Assembly: GCF_001570405.1 (NCBI RefSeq)
Contig: NZ_BBYM01000024.1
Span: 82,176-146,175 of the forward strand
Direction of reading: 5' to 3'
DNA length: 64,000 nt
Origin: Microtetraspora niveoalba
Lineage (GTDB): Bacteria; Actinomycetota; Actinomycetes; Streptosporangiales; Streptosporangiaceae
Within the stretch, counting starts at the first letter, position 1. Each line of letters starts with the position of its first letter. The notes under the pieces are model-generated. The model did no database searches. It was not told the origin of the DNA and was given only the letters and a program-made list of their open reading frames with translations. The translations under genes were made by a program, and so were the position numbers. This document shows, one piece after another, positions 58,251 to 64,000 of this stretch.

Positions 58251-59117
58251 ATGAGTGAGCGCCTGGCCGTGCGCAAGACGTACAAGCTGTTCATCGGCGG
58301 GGCGTTCCCGCGCTCGGAGAGCGGAAGGTCCTACGCCGTGACCTCCTCAAAGGGTGACTTCCTGGCGAACGCCTCGAAGGCGTCGCGCAAGGACGCGAGG
58401 GACGCCGTCGGCGCCGCCCGCAAGGCGTTCCCCGGCTGGTCGTCGGCCACGCCGTACAACCGGGGGCAGATCCTCTACCGCGTCGCCGAGATGCTGGAGG
58501 GGCGCCGGGCCCAGTTCGTGGCCGAGGTGGTCGACGCCGACGGCGTCACCGCGAAGAAGGCGGGCGAACTGGTGGACGCCGCCGTCGACCGGCTCGTCTG
58601 GTACGCGGGCTGGTCGGACAAGATCGGCGCGATCCGGGGCTCCGCCAACCCCGTGGCCGGGCCGTACTTCAACCTGTCCACGGTCGAGCCGACGGGCGTC
58701 GTCGCCGTGGTCGCGCCGTCGGCGGGGCCGCTGCTCGGCCTGGTCAGCGTGATCGCCCCGGTGATCGTCACCGGGAACACCTGCGTCGTGGTGGCCTCGG
58801 AGCGGGCGCCGCTGCCGTCGATCACGCTCGCCGAGGTGCTGGCCACGTCGGACCTGCCCGGCGGCGTGGTGAACATCCTGACCGGCTCGGCGGGGGAGAT
58901 CGCCCCCTGGCTGGCCGGGCACATGGACGTCAACGCCATCGACCTCACCGGCGCGGACGAGGACCTCGCGGTCCGGTGCGAGGAACTGGCCGCCGAGAAC
59001 CTCAAGCGTGTCCTGCGCCCGCCGCTCGACCGGATCGACTGGCTGGCCGACCCGGGCACGGACCGCATGACGGCCTTCCTGGAGACGAAGACCGTCTGGC
59101 ACCCGATCGGCGTCTGA
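58251..59117 (+). CDS. Truncated aldehyde dehydrogenase (NAD-binding half only)
   Basis: 288 residues. The sequence follows the first part of an ALDH: YKLFIGGAFPRSESGR at the N-terminus, then WSSATPYNRGQILYRVAEML and EPTGVVAVVAPSAGPLLGLVSVIAPVIVTGNTCVV, the NAD-binding region. It then stops after AENLKRVLRPPLDRIDWL, before the segments that hold the catalytic Cys and the C-terminal oligomerisation domain. No frameshift is evident and it is preceded by a fair ribosome binding site context, so it appears to be a genuine short gene, perhaps a regulatory or structural subunit for the full-length enzyme upstream. It is the third gene of the deoC operon. Confidence 0.85.
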   Translation: MSERLAVRKTYKLFIGGAFPRSESGRSYAVTSSKGDFLANASKASRKDARDAVGAARKAFPGWSSATPYNRGQILYRVAEMLEGRRAQFVAEVVDADGVTAKKAGELVDAAVDRLVWYAGWSDKIGAIRGSANPVAGPYFNLSTVEPTGVVAVVAPSAGPLLGLVSVIAPVIVTGNTCVVVASERAPLPSITLAEVLATSDLPGGVVNILTGSAGEIAPWLAGHMDVNAIDLTGADEDLAVRCEELAAENLKRVLRPPLDRIDWLADPGTDRMTAFLETKTVWHPIGV

Positions 59118-59151
59118 CAGCGCGTATCACACCGCGTATCACACCGCCCCT

Positions 59152-59189
59152 ACGGCCCGGCCTCCCGTTCGACGCGGCGGCCGGGCCGT
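59152..59189. terminator. Bidirectional terminator between ALDH and LURP-like genes
   Basis: ACGGCCCGGCC (59152-59162) pairs perfectly with GGCCGGGCCGT (59179-59189), with a 16-base loop. Located between convergent genes. A 12-base direct repeat GCGTATCACACC occurs just before it. Confidence 0.78.
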
Positions 59190-59241
59190 ACGCGTGCCGG
59201 CCTGGTGTGGTGTTCCGGCCGGAGGTGCGGGCGGTGGGTGG

Positions 59242-59820
59242 TCAGCGCGCCTGGAGCGCGTCGAGCGCGACGGCCATGGCGATGACCAGGCGACGGTCCA
59301 GCCGGGGATCGTGGATCCGTACGGCGTAGGTGTCCCGCAGCCCCCACTGCCGTTCGACCGAGAACGCGATCGACGCCCCGACGCTGAAATCGAAGTGGTA
59401 GGGCAGCCACGACAGCGAGTCGCTGAAACGGCGCAGGAGCGCGACCGCCTGGTTCCGTTCGGTGCCCGTGTACGTCGGCAGGCCCGGCTGCCGCACCTGC
59501 CAGGTCGAGCGCAACAGCGACCGGCGGAAGTCCTTGCGGAACACGCCGACCGACGCGCCGTTCTCGTCGGTCACGTCGTACTCGCCGGCGAGATCGAGCA
59601 CGTTGCGCGCCTTGAACCCTCCGAGCACCTGCTGCCGGGACTCGTCGGTGTACAACGTGACCTGCTCTTTGAAGGCCAGACGTTTCTGCTCGGCGAAGGC
59701 GACCACCTCGCCGGGCGAGCCGTCGGAGCGGACCACGTGGACGACATACCGGTTCACCATCATGGTGATCTTCTGGCGCACGATCAGTCGTGTCTGCTGC
59801 TGAAGGCCCGAAATATCCAT
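59242..59820 (-). CDS. LURP-one-related (tubby-C-like) protein
   Basis: 192 residues. Beta-barrel-like composition typical of LURP-one/tubby-C-like proteins: TRLIVRQKITMMVNRYVVHVV, then AFAEQKRLAFKEQVTLYTDE, GFKARNVLDLAGEYDVTDENGASVGVFRKDFRRSLLRSTWQV, and FSVERQWGLRDTYAVRIHD near the end. These proteins may bind phospholipids at the membrane surface. It starts at the ATG at 59820, with GGAG at a good distance; a further ATG at 59832 is possible. Convergent with the aldehyde dehydrogenase gene. Confidence 0.78.
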   Translation of the reverse strand: MDISGLQQQTRLIVRQKITMMVNRYVVHVVRSDGSPGEVVAFAEQKRLAFKEQVTLYTDESRQQVLGGFKARNVLDLAGEYDVTDENGASVGVFRKDFRRSLLRSTWQVRQPGLPTYTGTERNQAVALLRRFSDSLSWLPYHFDFSVGASIAFSVERQWGLRDTYAVRIHDPRLDRRLVIAMAVALDALQAR

Positions 59821-60182
59821 GCCACGCTCCATGGGTTCCGGCTAATCAGCCTATATTGGAAGATCGCCGGTGAGATAGCGTGCATGGCAGACAAATAGCC
59901 GTAAAGATCGCTTTTCCCGCTCTTCCGCTGGATCGTGTCCAACATCGCGGCGGGGAGCCGCGGCCGACGGTCCTCTGCGGGTTAGCGTGTGGCGGCTCGT
60001 GTTCAGGGGTGTGACGGGGAACCTGGACGATTCGGCAGGTGGCGACCGCTGAGGTCGCGCTGCGGCGTTCTTCGTCGTAGCCCCGCACGTGGGCCCGCCG
60101 GGCCCGCCGCTTCATTCCGCCGGGGCGGGCGGTTCGGGCTCCTCTCGTGCGCCGGGCGACAGCCGGGCCCGGAAAACGCGGC
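59821..60182. other. Intergenic region, no supported gene
   Basis: About 360 bases between two leftward genes. It should contain the promoter of the LURP-like gene. Open frames on both strands have shadow-like, Arg/Pro-rich products. Nothing else is recognised. Confidence 0.5.
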
Positions 60183-60221
60183 GGGCGGGTGGAGAGGCCT
60201 CGGGGACCTCGCCACCCGCCC
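60183..60221 (-). terminator. Terminator after the CsbD-family gene
   Basis: GGGCGGGTGG (60183-60192) pairs with CCACCCGCCC (60212-60221), ten perfect pairs, just downstream of the csbD-like stop on the minus strand. Confidence 0.75.
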
Positions 60222-60232
60222 GGCCGGGCAGG

Positions 60233-60406
60233 TCAGTCCTTGAAGGCGTCCTTGATCTTCTCGCCGGCCTGCTTGATGTTGCCCTTGGTCTTTTCGGCCC
60301 GGCCCTCGGCTTGCTGGCGCTCGTCGTCGGTCATGTCGCCGACGCGCTCCTTGGCCTTGCCCTTGAGCTCCTGAGCCTTGTTGGAAATCTTGTCATCCTT
60401 ACCCAT
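60233..60406 (-). CDS. CsbD-family stress-response protein
   Basis: 57 residues, highly charged, helical: KISNKAQELKGKAKERVGDMTDDERQQAEGRAEKTKGNIKQAGEKIKDAFKD. This is the CsbD pattern of small, soluble, stress-induced proteins with repeated K-G-x-x-K segments; no enzymatic activity is known. The ATG at 60406 has GGGAGGAAGTCTGAC upstream, a strong ribosome binding site; a longer frame to 60472 lacks one. CsbD genes are often under general stress control. Divergent from the PspC gene. Confidence 0.9.
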   Translation of the reverse strand: MGKDDKISNKAQELKGKAKERVGDMTDDERQQAEGRAEKTKGNIKQAGEKIKDAFKD

Positions 60407-60570
60407 GTCAGACTTCCTCCCGTTATGCGGCGATTGTTCGCCCTTGTGAAGAACTGTCCGATGTGTCGGCAAGCAAACCCCTTGGCCATCTCAGGGTTTT
60501 GTCAGGGTTGGTGGCGGAACTGGATCTTTCTGGCGGCTCGTTTGGGTAGGCGAGAAAGGGGTTTACGGAC

Positions 60571-60759
60571 ATGTACCGATCCAGAGAGCACAAGATCATC
60601 GCGGGTGTCTGCGGAGGCATCGCGGAGCGCTTCGGCATGACGCCCACCGTCGTCCGGCTGCTCTTCCTCCTGTCCTGCCTGCTTCCCGGTCCGCAGTTCA
60701 TCATCTACCTGATCATGTGGGTCTTCATCCCCAAGGCGCCCGCGCGTACGTACTACTGA
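60571..60759 (+). CDS. PspC-domain protein
   Basis: 62 residues made of a single PspC domain: HKIIAGVCGGIAERFGMTPTVVRLLFLLSCLLPGPQFIIYLIMWVFIPK, with a helical segment and one transmembrane helix. PspC proteins are membrane-associated parts of phage-shock or stress responses, here present as a small stand-alone protein. Divergent from the CsbD gene with about 160 bases between, so the two stress-type genes may share a promoter region. Confidence 0.9.
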   Translation: MYRSREHKIIAGVCGGIAERFGMTPTVVRLLFLLSCLLPGPQFIIYLIMWVFIPKAPARTYY

Positions 60760-61265
60760 CCGGGCCCGGCCCCGGAACAGCCGGCCCGCCTCGCGGGAGC
60801 GGGAGGAGACCGGGCGGGTGCGTGTCCGGGTGAGATGCTCCGCCGGGTGCCGGCCCCGGCGTCCTGAAATGAAGGCGGCCACCGCGTGATCCTTCGCGTG
60901 CAGACTTGAAGAACGAAGGAACAGGCGATGGCCGCGAACACCAGTGTGCCCCTCCGACCCGCCCGGGCGAAGGAGATCGCGGCGGCTGACCTGATCCGTT
61001 GCCATCCCCGGTGACCACCATGGCCGAGACCTTGAGGTCCGCCGAGGCCCCCGTCCGCGGCCGGCTGCGGCCAGCGCGCGGACGGACCCCCGGTTACCGG
61101 GATCGGTCCCGGACACCGGCTGGTGCGGCGGCCCGCGCTGCCGGAAGCCTCCAGACGGCCAGGTCAGCCGTACGGAGACTTCTCGTGAGGCCGGCCTTGC
61201 CTCGCTTCCGGGGTGCGTGCGTTCGTTTTGCAGGGCCGTTCTATGCTCGCGAATGGAGGTGCCCC
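60760..61265. other. Intergenic region before lipB with a possible 28-codon frame
   Basis: About 500 bases. One short frame (ATG at 60928, stop at 61014; 28 residues, MAANTSVPLRPARAKEIAAADL...) has an AAGGAACAGGCG ribosome binding site, but no family support; it could be a short peptide or the stub of a decayed gene. The 200 bases before lipB presumably contain its promoter. Confidence 0.4.
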
Positions 61266-61910
61266 ATGCGTGAACGACCGTTGACGTTGATTCAGGATGA
61301 TCTGGTCGACTATGAGAAGGCCATGGAGCGAATGGCCGCCCTGGTCGAGGAGCGGCAGGAGGACGCTCGGCCGGACACCCTCTGGCTGCTCAGCCACCCC
61401 GCCGTGTTCACGATCGGCAAGCGCACGCCCGAGGAGCACCTGCCCGACCCCTCCCACGGGATTCCGGTCATGCAGACCGGCCGCGGCGGGCAGCTCACCT
61501 ACCACGGGCCCGGTCAGCTCGTCGGCTACCTGATCGTGAAGCTCCGGCCTGACGAGGGCGTCGTGGACTACATCCGCGAGGTCGAGCTACGACTGGTCGA
61601 GGCGCTCGGTGAACTGGGGCTCGCGGCCGAGCGTCGCGACACCCCTCCCGGCTCCGAGCTGCTCACGGGTGTCTGGACCAGGGAAACCAGGCGCAAGATC
61701 GTGTCGATCGGCATGCGCGCCAGCCGGGCCGTGACCAGCCACGGCTTCGCCCTCAATGTGAACGGCGACCTCAGCCCATGGAATCTCGCCATTCCCTGCG
61801 GGATGCCCGACGTCGAGATGACGTCGCTGGCGCAGGAGCGGGGGGACGCCTCGATGGATGAGACGCGTCAGGTGGTCGCGAAGGCGTTCGAGGCCACGTC
61901 TGCCGAATAG
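61266..61910 (+). CDS. lipB: Lipoyl(octanoyl) transferase
   Basis: 214 residues. Diagnostic LipB segments: LLSHPAVFTIGKR, GRGGQLTYHGPGQLVGYLIV (about 71-90), the Lys in RRKIVSIGMRASRAVTSHGFALNVN (about 140-164) and the Cys in IPCGMPDVEMTSL (about 175-187); Lys and Cys form the acyl-transfer dyad. It moves octanoyl from acyl carrier protein to the lipoyl domains of dehydrogenase complexes; LipA then adds sulfur. The ATG is preceded by GGAGGTGCCCC. No lipA is seen nearby. Confidence 0.95.
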   Translation: MRERPLTLIQDDLVDYEKAMERMAALVEERQEDARPDTLWLLSHPAVFTIGKRTPEEHLPDPSHGIPVMQTGRGGQLTYHGPGQLVGYLIVKLRPDEGVVDYIREVELRLVEALGELGLAAERRDTPPGSELLTGVWTRETRRKIVSIGMRASRAVTSHGFALNVNGDLSPWNLAIPCGMPDVEMTSLAQERGDASMDETRQVVAKAFEATSAE

Positions 61911-61989
61911 CCGAGGCACGCCGACTTTCATCAGCGTGGTGATCCGGCGTGGTCCGGGCGCCGTGCACGCCGGTCTGCCGGTTTGTCGG

Positions 61990-62025
61990 GGTCGCCCGGA
62001 CCTGGACGGTCTGGCCCGGGCGACC
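61990..62025. terminator. Bidirectional terminator between lipB and the small minus-strand gene
   Basis: GGTCGCCCGG (61990-61999) pairs with CCGGGCGACC (62016-62025), ten perfect pairs, 16-base loop, between convergent genes. Confidence 0.78.
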
Positions 62026-62059
62026 TCTGTCACCGGCGGTCATGTCACCTTCGGAACGA

Positions 62060-62257
62060 TCACTCGGCTTCGGGGTCGGACCCCTCCTTGCTCCAGGCGT
62101 CGAACCCGGCCGCGCCCTTGCGGTCGTCGGGTACGTGAGGCTGGGGTCCTTCGGTGTCGATGTCGGCGGGGGTCTCGGCCCCACCGGTGTCTTCGCGGTC
62201 ATCGGGCACCTGAGGCGTAGGCTCGCCTGAAGTGCTCTCCGGGTCGGTCTCGGCCAT
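62060..62257 (-). CDS. Small acidic disordered protein with internal repeat
   Basis: 65 residues: MAETDPESTSGEPTPQVPDDREDTGGAETPADIDTEGPQPHVPDDRKGAAGFDAWSKEGSDPEAE. It contains two related segments (PTPQVPDDRED and PQPHVPDDRKG) 24 residues apart. No structure or motif is recognised; it should be mainly unstructured and acidic. The start ATG at 62257 lacks a clear ribosome binding site (a start three codons earlier is possible). It is convergent with lipB, separated by a terminator. Moderate confidence that it is translated. Confidence 0.55.
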   Translation of the reverse strand: MAETDPESTSGEPTPQVPDDREDTGGAETPADIDTEGPQPHVPDDRKGAAGFDAWSKEGSDPEAE

Positions 62258-62913
62258 GACGGCCATCTGCCCGCCGAAATCGCCTCCTATCCCGCCGCGT
62301 CCAGGGCGTTCGCGTACGCCTCCGGATCTCCCTGCCCACTCACTCCGCGAGCCGGGGCACAGGGGGCCTTGTCCGGCACGTCCATGTCTGGGCCGAGTGC
62401 CGAGGCGGCGTCCCCCACGGGCCGAGCCGCCGCCATGTGCTGCGGATGGGCCGGGCTCACGGCGAACTTGAGTCGTACCCGCTCGGGCTGCCCGCGACCG
62501 GGAACCCTCCCGGAGCCTGAGGCAAACCGTTCAAAGTGAGTGCGGCGCACTCTCATATTCGGGCGGGATCGGTATTCAGCGCCGTGGCATGACGTAACTC
62601 TGTCGATGCCTGCAGAAAGACCTTGACGGGCAGGAGGTCCGTACGAAATGGGTCGGGTGTTCGCCTGATCCGGCGGTCCGGTTCATGGTCTGGGCGCCTT
62701 CTTCGCGATGGGGAGTGCGGTAACAATGTGGCCGCACTGAAATCGCGGCGCCACCCGCTGAAATAACTCCCGTAACCCGTAAGGGATCGGCCGATCCCCG
62801 AACTTGGTCGCCACGGATTTGACGCCGAAGGAGACATGATCTAAGTGTGCCTGACGCAATGAACTGAGGCGGTGCCGGTGGGGCAGGGCGCAGCCGGGGC
62901 CGAGGAAGGCGCG
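62258..62913. other. Intergenic region, no supported gene
   Basis: About 650 bases. The right end must hold the promoter of the phosphotransferase gene. Frames on the minus strand (for example 62287-62556) give Pro/Arg-rich products with no motifs. Nothing else is recognised. Confidence 0.5.
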
Positions 62914-63879
62914 ATGAGCGTGGATGTCACCCTCCCCGACGGCTGGGAATCACGGGTCCGCCGCGCGCTCGCGAGCGTCCGCGACGATTTCGCGCGTGGT
63001 TCGCTACGTCCGCTGGGGGCGGGCATGGAGAGCGTCGCCCTCCGCCTCGATCCGCCGGACGGCGACGCCGACAGGCCGTTCGTCCTGCGCTTCCCGCGGA
63101 ACGAGGACGGCGCCGAGGGGATCGCCTGCGAGGCCGCTCTTCTGCCCGAGTTGGCCGAGCATCTGCCGCTGCCGATCCCGCGGTTCGTGTTCACCGCGCC
63201 CAATCCGCTCGGCCCCGGGGAATTCTGCTGCTATCCCGCCGTACCGGGCGAATCTCTGTCCGAGGAAGAGTGGCACCGGCGCGGCCTTCTGGACGAGCCC
63301 GCGCCGATCCGCCGGATCGCCGCGCTGATCGACGCGATCCACGCCTTTCCGGCCACTCGTGCCCGGCAACTCGGTGTACCCGAATGGGATCCGCGGGCGG
63401 AGTTCAGCGAGAGCCTGGACCTGCTGCGAGCCGAGATCGTCCCGGCCCTGTCACCGGCGGAGTCCCGGACGCTGCTCGCAGCCTTCGAGACCTACCTGGG
63501 CGACGACGCCTGCTTCGACTACGAGCCGACGCTGATCCACGCCGACATCAGCCTCGACCACCTCCTCGTGACAGGTACGGATGTCACCGGCCTGATCGAC
63601 TTCGGCGACACCACGATCGGCGACCCTGACTACGACCTGTGCTACCTGTGGTCCGAGACGGGGCCCGGGTTCATCCGGCGGCTCCAGGAGTTGCGCGGGG
63701 TCCCGTTCAGCGACCGCCTTGAGCGCAAACTCCGCTTCTGGGAACTCGCGGACGTGACCGAGGACGTCCTGCACGGCATCGAACACGGTCTTGCCGAGTT
63801 CCGCGACCAGAGCCTCGCCCTGCTCCGCGACCTCCTGTCGGAGAGGACGCCGTCCAGGCGACCGCAGACCGCACCCTGA
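62914..63879 (+). CDS. Aminoglycoside-phosphotransferase-fold kinase
   Basis: 321 residues. APH/choline-kinase fold: N-lobe with the ATP-binding Lys region (DRPFVLRFPRNEDGAEGIACEAALL), hinge around FCCYPAVPGESL, the catalytic loop LIHADISLDHLLV (near 208) and the metal-binding IDFGDTTIGDPDYDL (near 228). In the catalytic loop, the usual Asn (H-x-D-x-x-x-x-N) is a His here. The true substrate is unknown; many actinobacterial members phosphorylate amino sugars, macrolides or homoserine-like compounds. The ATG at 62914 follows GAGGAAGGCGCG. The final 120 bases of the window, after its stop, show no gene. Confidence 0.87.
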   Translation: MSVDVTLPDGWESRVRRALASVRDDFARGSLRPLGAGMESVALRLDPPDGDADRPFVLRFPRNEDGAEGIACEAALLPELAEHLPLPIPRFVFTAPNPLGPGEFCCYPAVPGESLSEEEWHRRGLLDEPAPIRRIAALIDAIHAFPATRARQLGVPEWDPRAEFSESLDLLRAEIVPALSPAESRTLLAAFETYLGDDACFDYEPTLIHADISLDHLLVTGTDVTGLIDFGDTTIGDPDYDLCYLWSETGPGFIRRLQELRGVPFSDRLERKLRFWELADVTEDVLHGIEHGLAEFRDQSLALLRDLLSERTPSRRPQTAP

Positions 63880-64000
63880 ACCGGTCCCACGATCGGTCGG
63901 GCACATCGGGGGTGGCCGTCGAGGGGGTCGGCCGGCGGCGTAGTGGTCATCGTGTGGGCACTGGCCGGTCGGGCGGGTTCATGGGGTCGTTGCGGCATGG

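Noticed and set aside
58061..58258. Short frame between the two aldehyde dehydrogenase genes
   Set aside because: Overlaps the end of one gene and the start of the next; Arg/Gly-rich and without a ribosome binding site.

Overview
High-G+C actinobacterial chromosome. The codon usage, the rpmG-hadA-hadB-murB arrangement, the SARP and large LuxR regulators and the pSAM2-type integrated element fit a filamentous actinomycete. My best guess is Streptosporangiales; this rests on general resemblance only, because no rRNA or lineage-diagnostic marker is present.

Layout. (1) 1-13.4 kb, chromosome: the start of a secreted protein; a peptide ABC importer operon (lipoprotein, two permeases, fused double ATPase) with a C39-like cysteine peptidase 15 bp downstream; a convergent membrane protein; an XRE-cupin regulator; a YajQ-family protein; an ECF sigma factor overlapping a CU044_5270-type partner; and an acetyltransferase. 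(2) 13,486-34,610: a 21.1-kb actinomycete integrative and conjugative element (AICE) in the 3' end of tRNA-Tyr(GTA), bounded by imperfect ~100-bp attL/attR repeats that cover the tRNA 3' part and its terminator. Its backbone runs leftward as a tightly overlapping series: pra-like activator, small protein, FtsK/TraB translocase, zinc ribbon, RepSA-type initiator, excisionase, tyrosine integrase. A GntR (KorSA-type) regulator sits beside three copies of one palindromic operator. Cargo is two NUDIX hydrolases, an XRE/TPR-like regulator, an apparently lower-G+C complete type I restriction-modification system (hsdM-hsdS-hsdR), an IS481-family insertion and a membrane protein. (3) 34.7-36.1 kb, scar zone: a truncated SDR gene, a secreted protein and the 3' end of a second, decayed integrase of the same family, suggesting earlier insertion at the same tRNA. 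(4) 36-47.3 kb: acetyltransferases, a P-loop protein, surface proteins, an AraC/VOC pair, gene fragments (alpha/beta hydrolase, cytochrome P450), an NlpC/P60 enzyme, a 1163-residue SARP regulator and a hemerythrin-like protein. (5) 47.4-52.1 kb, core: tRNA-Thr, tRNA-Met, rpmG with a triplicated 3' tail, hadA, hadB, murB, then a yybP-ykoY-type (Mn2+) riboswitch before a TMEM165/GDT1-family transporter. (6) 52.1-64 kb: a LuxR-type ATPase regulator, deoC with two aldehyde dehydrogenase genes (the second lacking the catalytic half), a LURP-one-like protein, CsbD, PspC, lipB and an aminoglycoside-phosphotransferase-fold kinase.

The part that works as one machine is the AICE. Int and Xis would act on att sites flanked by paired 11-bp repeats, Rep would copy the excised circle, TraB would move double-stranded DNA between cells, and the GntR protein probably represses the pra-to-int transcript. 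The restriction system and NUDIX enzymes are plausible defence or maintenance cargo. All functions are inferred from sequence motifs and gene context; no database search was run.
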